From Pedobacter cryoconitis (lineage in GTDB: Bacteria > Bacteroidota > Bacteroidia > Sphingobacteriales > Sphingobacteriaceae), in assembly GCA_019352875.1 (NCBI GenBank), contig JAAAFW010000005.1:140960-204959 (forward strand): a stretch of 64,000 nt of DNA, written 5' to 3'. The position numbers were made by a program, and so were the translations under genes. The notes beneath the pieces were generated by a model. The model searched no databases, was not told the origin of the DNA, and worked only from the letters and a program-made list of their open reading frames with translations. Positions 61,295-64,000 of the stretch are shown piece after piece (the stretch's first letter is position 1; each line of letters begins with the position of its first letter).

Positions 61295-63604
61295 ATGAGT
61301 AATCATTCTAAAACTATTGCTGCGGAACTTTCAATCACTGAAAAACAGGTTCTTGCTACGATTGAATTGCTGGATGAAGGTGCAACGGTACCTTTTATCT
61401 CCAGGTATAGAAAAGAAATGACCGGAAGTCTGGATGAAGTTCAGGTTGCTGCAATCCGCGATCGTTTTCAGGCTTTACGTGAACTCGATAAACGCCGGGA
61501 AGCCATACTTAAATCACTGGTAACCCTGGATAAGCTTACTCCGGAGCTGGAGAAAGCTATTCTTGCTGCAGAAAATATAAATGTATTGGAAGATATCTAC
61601 CTTCCTTATAAACCTAAAAGGAAAACCCGTGCTTCCGAGGCCCGCCGTAAAGGACTGGAGCCCCTGGCTCTATTGATATTTGAACAAGGTAATCTCGAAC
61701 CGGAAGATGCAGCCGCTAAATATCTGAGTGAAGAGTTCGTTTTAAACAGTACTGCAGATGTACTGGCAGGCGCCAGAGATATTATAGCCGAAATGATCAG
61801 TGAAAATGCGGAAGCAAGAACGGCCATGCGTATTTACTATCAGCAGAAATCTGCTTATAAATCTTCTGTAATTAAAGGAAAAGAAGAAGAGGGAATAAAA
61901 TATAAAGATTATTTCGACTGGTCTGAAAATGTAAAATCGGCACCTTCACATCGTGTACTGGCTATGCGCCGGGGAGAAAATGAAGGGATTTTAAAATTGG
62001 AGGCCGAGCCAGAAGAGGCTGGTGCTGTAGAGATTCTGCAGCGTCAGTTTATTAAAGGACGAAATGCGGCGGCTAAACAAGTGGAGCTCGCTATGCAGGA
62101 TGGATATAAACGACTGCTCGGACCTGCTATGGAAACGGAGTTGCGTGTATTAACCAAGCAGCGTGCAGATGAAGAAGCTATCCGCGTTTTTGCAGAAAAT
62201 GCAAGACAGCTTTTACTGGCTGCCCCTATGGGACAGAAAAATGTACTGGCTATTGATCCTGGTTTCCGGACCGGTTGTAAAGTAGTTTGCCTGGATCAGC
62301 AGGGAAAACTGCTGGAGAATACAGCCATTTATCCGCATACCGGGCAGGGTAACCAGAAGGCTGCAGCAGAGACCTTACTTAAATTATGCGCTAAACATCA
62401 GGTGGAGGCCATTGCTATCGGTAATGGAACAGCCGGACGGGAAACTGAAGTCTTTGTAAGAGGGTTACAGATTCCGGGTATTTTAATTGTGATGGTTAAT
62501 GAAAGCGGCGCGTCAATCTACTCGGCATCGGAAGCGGCACGTGAAGAATTCCCGGAACAGGATATTACGGTCAGAGGAGCTGTTTCTATCGGCCGGAGGT
62601 TAATGGATCCTTTAGCGGAGCTGGTTAAAATTGACCCTAAATCAATCGGGGTAGGGCAATATCAGCATGATGTCGATCAGTCCAAATTGCAACAATCGCT
62701 CGATGACACCGTAATGAGTTGTGTAAATGCTGTTGGTGTTGAATTAAATACAGCATCTAAGCAGGTATTAGCTTATGTTTCGGGATTAGGGCCTCAGCTT
62801 GCGCAGAATATTGTTAACTATAGAAACGAACACGGGGCATTTAAAAATAGGGAAAGTCTGAAAAAAGTGCCCAGACTTGGTGGAAAAGCTTTTGAGCAGG
62901 CTGCAGGTTTCCTGCGTATCCGCGGTGCCGTACATCCGCTGGATGCAAGTGGTGTCCATCCGGAACGCTATGAATTAGTTGGTAAAATGGCTAAGGACCT
63001 CGGCAAAAATGTAGAGGATTTGTTGAAAGATGTGAATTTGCAAAAAAACATTAACCTTAAACAATATATAGACCAGCAGGTTGGCTTACCTACCTTAACC
63101 GACATTATGGCTGAGCTGGCTAAACCGGGCCGGGATCCCAGGGAGCAGTTTGAGGCTTTTAGTTTTACAGAAGGGGTTAATGAAATTAACGATCTGCGTG
63201 TCGGTATGAAATTAAACGGTATCGTTACTAACATTACCAATTTCGGCGCATTTGTAGATATAGGTGTGCATCAGGATGGTCTGGTACATACAAGTCAGCT
63301 TGCGAATAAATTTGTAGCGAATCCAAATGATGTCGTTAAAGTGAGTCAGCAGGTTCAGGTTACGGTTAAAGAGGTTGATGTGCAACGTAAGAGAATCTCG
63401 TTATCTATGCGCACTGAAGAAAGAGTAACACCTAAAGGAACAACGCCAGGGCCTGGCGCTCAGCGTACACCGGCACCAAAAGGCGACAGATCCAAACCTT
63501 CAGCATCTTCCAGGCCGAAACAAACAGCCGATACCCGCCAAAAAAAGGAACCGGAAGGAGATTTACAGCTCAAGTTAGCGGCATTAAAAAATAAATTCAA
63601 ATAA
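61295..63604 (+). CDS. tex: Tex-family RNA-binding transcription accessory protein
   Basis: A 769-residue cytoplasmic protein. The N-terminal helical Tex region starts KTIAAELSITEKQVLATIEL. The YqgF/RNase H-like domain (about 325-450) has LAIDPGFRTGCKVVCLD. Helix-hairpin-helix repeats (about 500-560) and an S1 RNA-binding domain with FGAFVDIGVHQDGLVHTSQL (about 655-720) follow, ending in a Lys/Pro-rich tail. Tex affects transcription and nucleic acid processing. The ATG at 61295 is preferred; an in-frame TTG at 61247 adds 16 unusual residues. Confidence 0.95.
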   Translation: MSNHSKTIAAELSITEKQVLATIELLDEGATVPFISRYRKEMTGSLDEVQVAAIRDRFQALRELDKRREAILKSLVTLDKLTPELEKAILAAENINVLEDIYLPYKPKRKTRASEARRKGLEPLALLIFEQGNLEPEDAAAKYLSEEFVLNSTADVLAGARDIIAEMISENAEARTAMRIYYQQKSAYKSSVIKGKEEEGIKYKDYFDWSENVKSAPSHRVLAMRRGENEGILKLEAEPEEAGAVEILQRQFIKGRNAAAKQVELAMQDGYKRLLGPAMETELRVLTKQRADEEAIRVFAENARQLLLAAPMGQKNVLAIDPGFRTGCKVVCLDQQGKLLENTAIYPHTGQGNQKAAAETLLKLCAKHQVEAIAIGNGTAGRETEVFVRGLQIPGILIVMVNESGASIYSASEAAREEFPEQDITVRGAVSIGRRLMDPLAELVKIDPKSIGVGQYQHDVDQSKLQQSLDDTVMSCVNAVGVELNTASKQVLAYVSGLGPQLAQNIVNYRNEHGAFKNRESLKKVPRLGGKAFEQAAGFLRIRGAVHPLDASGVHPERYELVGKMAKDLGKNVEDLLKDVNLQKNINLKQYIDQQVGLPTLTDIMAELAKPGRDPREQFEAFSFTEGVNEINDLRVGMKLNGIVTNITNFGAFVDIGVHQDGLVHTSQLANKFVANPNDVVKVSQQVQVTVKEVDVQRKRISLSMRTEERVTPKGTTPGPGAQRTPAPKGDRSKPSASSRPKQTADTRQKKEPEGDLQLKLAALKNKFK

Positions 63605-63637
63605 TCAGGTCCTATTTTCCTGATCACATTTTTTCAA

Positions 63638-63667
63638 AGTCAGCCCATTTATTGGGCTGGCTTTTTG
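63638..63667 (+). terminator. Terminator of tex
   Basis: AGTCAGCCCA (63638-63647) pairs with TGGGCTGGCT (63653-63662) with one wobble around TTTAT, followed by T5. A weaker stem, ATCAGG/CCTGAT (63604-63624), precedes it. Confidence 0.82.
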
Positions 63668-63669
63668 TT

Positions 63670-63927
63670 TTAATAGCCCTGGGTCGCCGTCCGATGTTGT
63701 TTTTTGGACTTGCAATTTTCAGGTGAGTCATGTTTTGTTCTTGTCATGGTCGATACTTCTGTTAGTGTTGTTCGACAAGACCATGGCTTGGCCCGATTAA
63801 ACCCTAAGGTTGACCTATGGTTGACCCGAACGAGATCATCCTTGTCCGGGGAAATATTATTCGGAACTTTTGGTTGCCGGACATGACTAAATTCAAACTG
63901 CTTGAAATACAGCTCTTGGTTGTCCAT
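63670..63927 (-). CDS. Doubtful small ORF, 85 aa
   Basis: An open frame from ATG at 63927 to TAA at 63670. The product (starting MDNQELYFKQFEFSHVRQPK) is basic and polar with no recognised domain or signal. A plus-strand frame of similar length (63704-63886) overlaps it, so neither is compelling. It could be a real strain-specific gene or noise. The region 63605-64000 otherwise holds only the tex terminator and the inverted repeat below. Confidence 0.3.
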   Translation of the reverse strand: MDNQELYFKQFEFSHVRQPKVPNNISPDKDDLVRVNHRSTLGFNRAKPWSCRTTLTEVSTMTRTKHDSPENCKSKKQHRTATQGY

Positions 63928-63940
63928 TCCTGAAAAAGCT

Positions 63941-63960
63941 ATACACTAAAAACAGTGTAT
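63941..63960. promoter_or_regulatory. Inverted repeat overlapping a possible start codon
   Basis: ATACACT (63941-63947) and AGTGTAT (63954-63960) are perfect 7-base arms around AAAAAC. The right arm overlaps the ATG at 63959, the position of an operator that would block both transcription and translation initiation. Xre-type repressors often use such sites. Confidence 0.45.
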
Positions 63961-64000
63961 GGAAAGAGAAGAAGAGTTGTTGTACTCAGAAAGAACGAGT
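63959..64000 (+). CDS. Possible start of a gene cut by the window edge
   Basis: From the ATG at 63959 the frame stays open for 14 codons to the window end (MEREEELLYSERTS). The short acidic segment cannot be assigned. Its position after an inverted repeat suggests a small regulated gene, but it could be chance. Confidence 0.3.
   Translation, partial: MEREEELLYSERTS

Noticed and set aside
1..64000. CRISPR arrays, insertion sequences, prophage, rRNA and riboswitches
   Set aside because: No repeat-spacer pattern, transposase, integrase, phage structural gene, rRNA or recognisable riboswitch core was seen.

Overview
The window is chromosomal DNA of a Bacteroidota member, most likely Sphingobacteriaceae and close to Pedobacter. 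This rests on several marks: Bacteroidota-type promoters (TTG, about 17-20 nt, then TAnnTTTG), little Shine-Dalgarno use, the acpP-fabF-rnc block beside an IPExxxVDY protein and pyruvate kinase, an arginine operon of the N-succinylornithine type, a W/Y-rich DUF6600-type secreted protein, and secreted GH3/GH92 glycosidases. No phage, insertion sequence, integrase, CRISPR array or rRNA was seen. The window is mostly housekeeping genes with a modest accessory part at about 34.4-53.8 kb.

1-11.4 kb: a redox-cysteine OxyR and GDP-fucose synthase (minus strand). Next is a tight plus-strand cluster: trmB, a cysteine-less MGMT-like protein, an AhpD-like protein, tag (3-methyladenine glycosylase) and a CPBP protease, followed by polA. 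A minus-strand set (MBL hydrolase, YbaB, old-yellow-enzyme reductase) and a divergent FAD oxidoreductase complete the segment.

11.4-22.4 kb: an arginine biosynthesis operon in one direction (GNAT, argG, argC, argD, argF', argB, proC, argE, argH) followed by an aminotransferase. A strong promoter precedes a leader of about 330 nt that holds an unlisted 44-codon ORF with four Arg codons. A 12-codon mini-ORF with a duplicated initiation region lies before argG. Together the genes cover the route from glutamate to arginine; residue 90 of the carbamoyltransferase is Val, which points to succinylated intermediates.

22.4-34.4 kb: prfC, the DUF6600 protein with a long Gln/Arg repeat tail, a short RsmI-like methylase, the yicC-gmk-nadD operon, a CarboxypepD_reg-like secreted protein, acpP-fabF-rnc, IPExxxVDY, pyk and tRNA-Ser(GGA).

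34.4-45.2 kb: a secreted HExxH metallopeptidase candidate, a NarL-type two-component system divergent from a small MmpS-like lipoprotein, a membrane glycosyltransferase, an MFS-DeoR-GNAT operon preceded by phased TTGCAA hexamers, a lipoprotein, and a seven-heme cytochrome c lipoprotein.

45.2-64 kb: GH3 and GH92 glycosidases, a Tat-type sugar isomerase-like protein, a 57-residue hydrophilic protein, a NagZ-like GH3, a thioredoxin, an AddAB-like helicase-nuclease pair, pdhB and tex. The last 340 bases hold a doubtful ORF and an inverted repeat at the start of a gene that runs off the edge.
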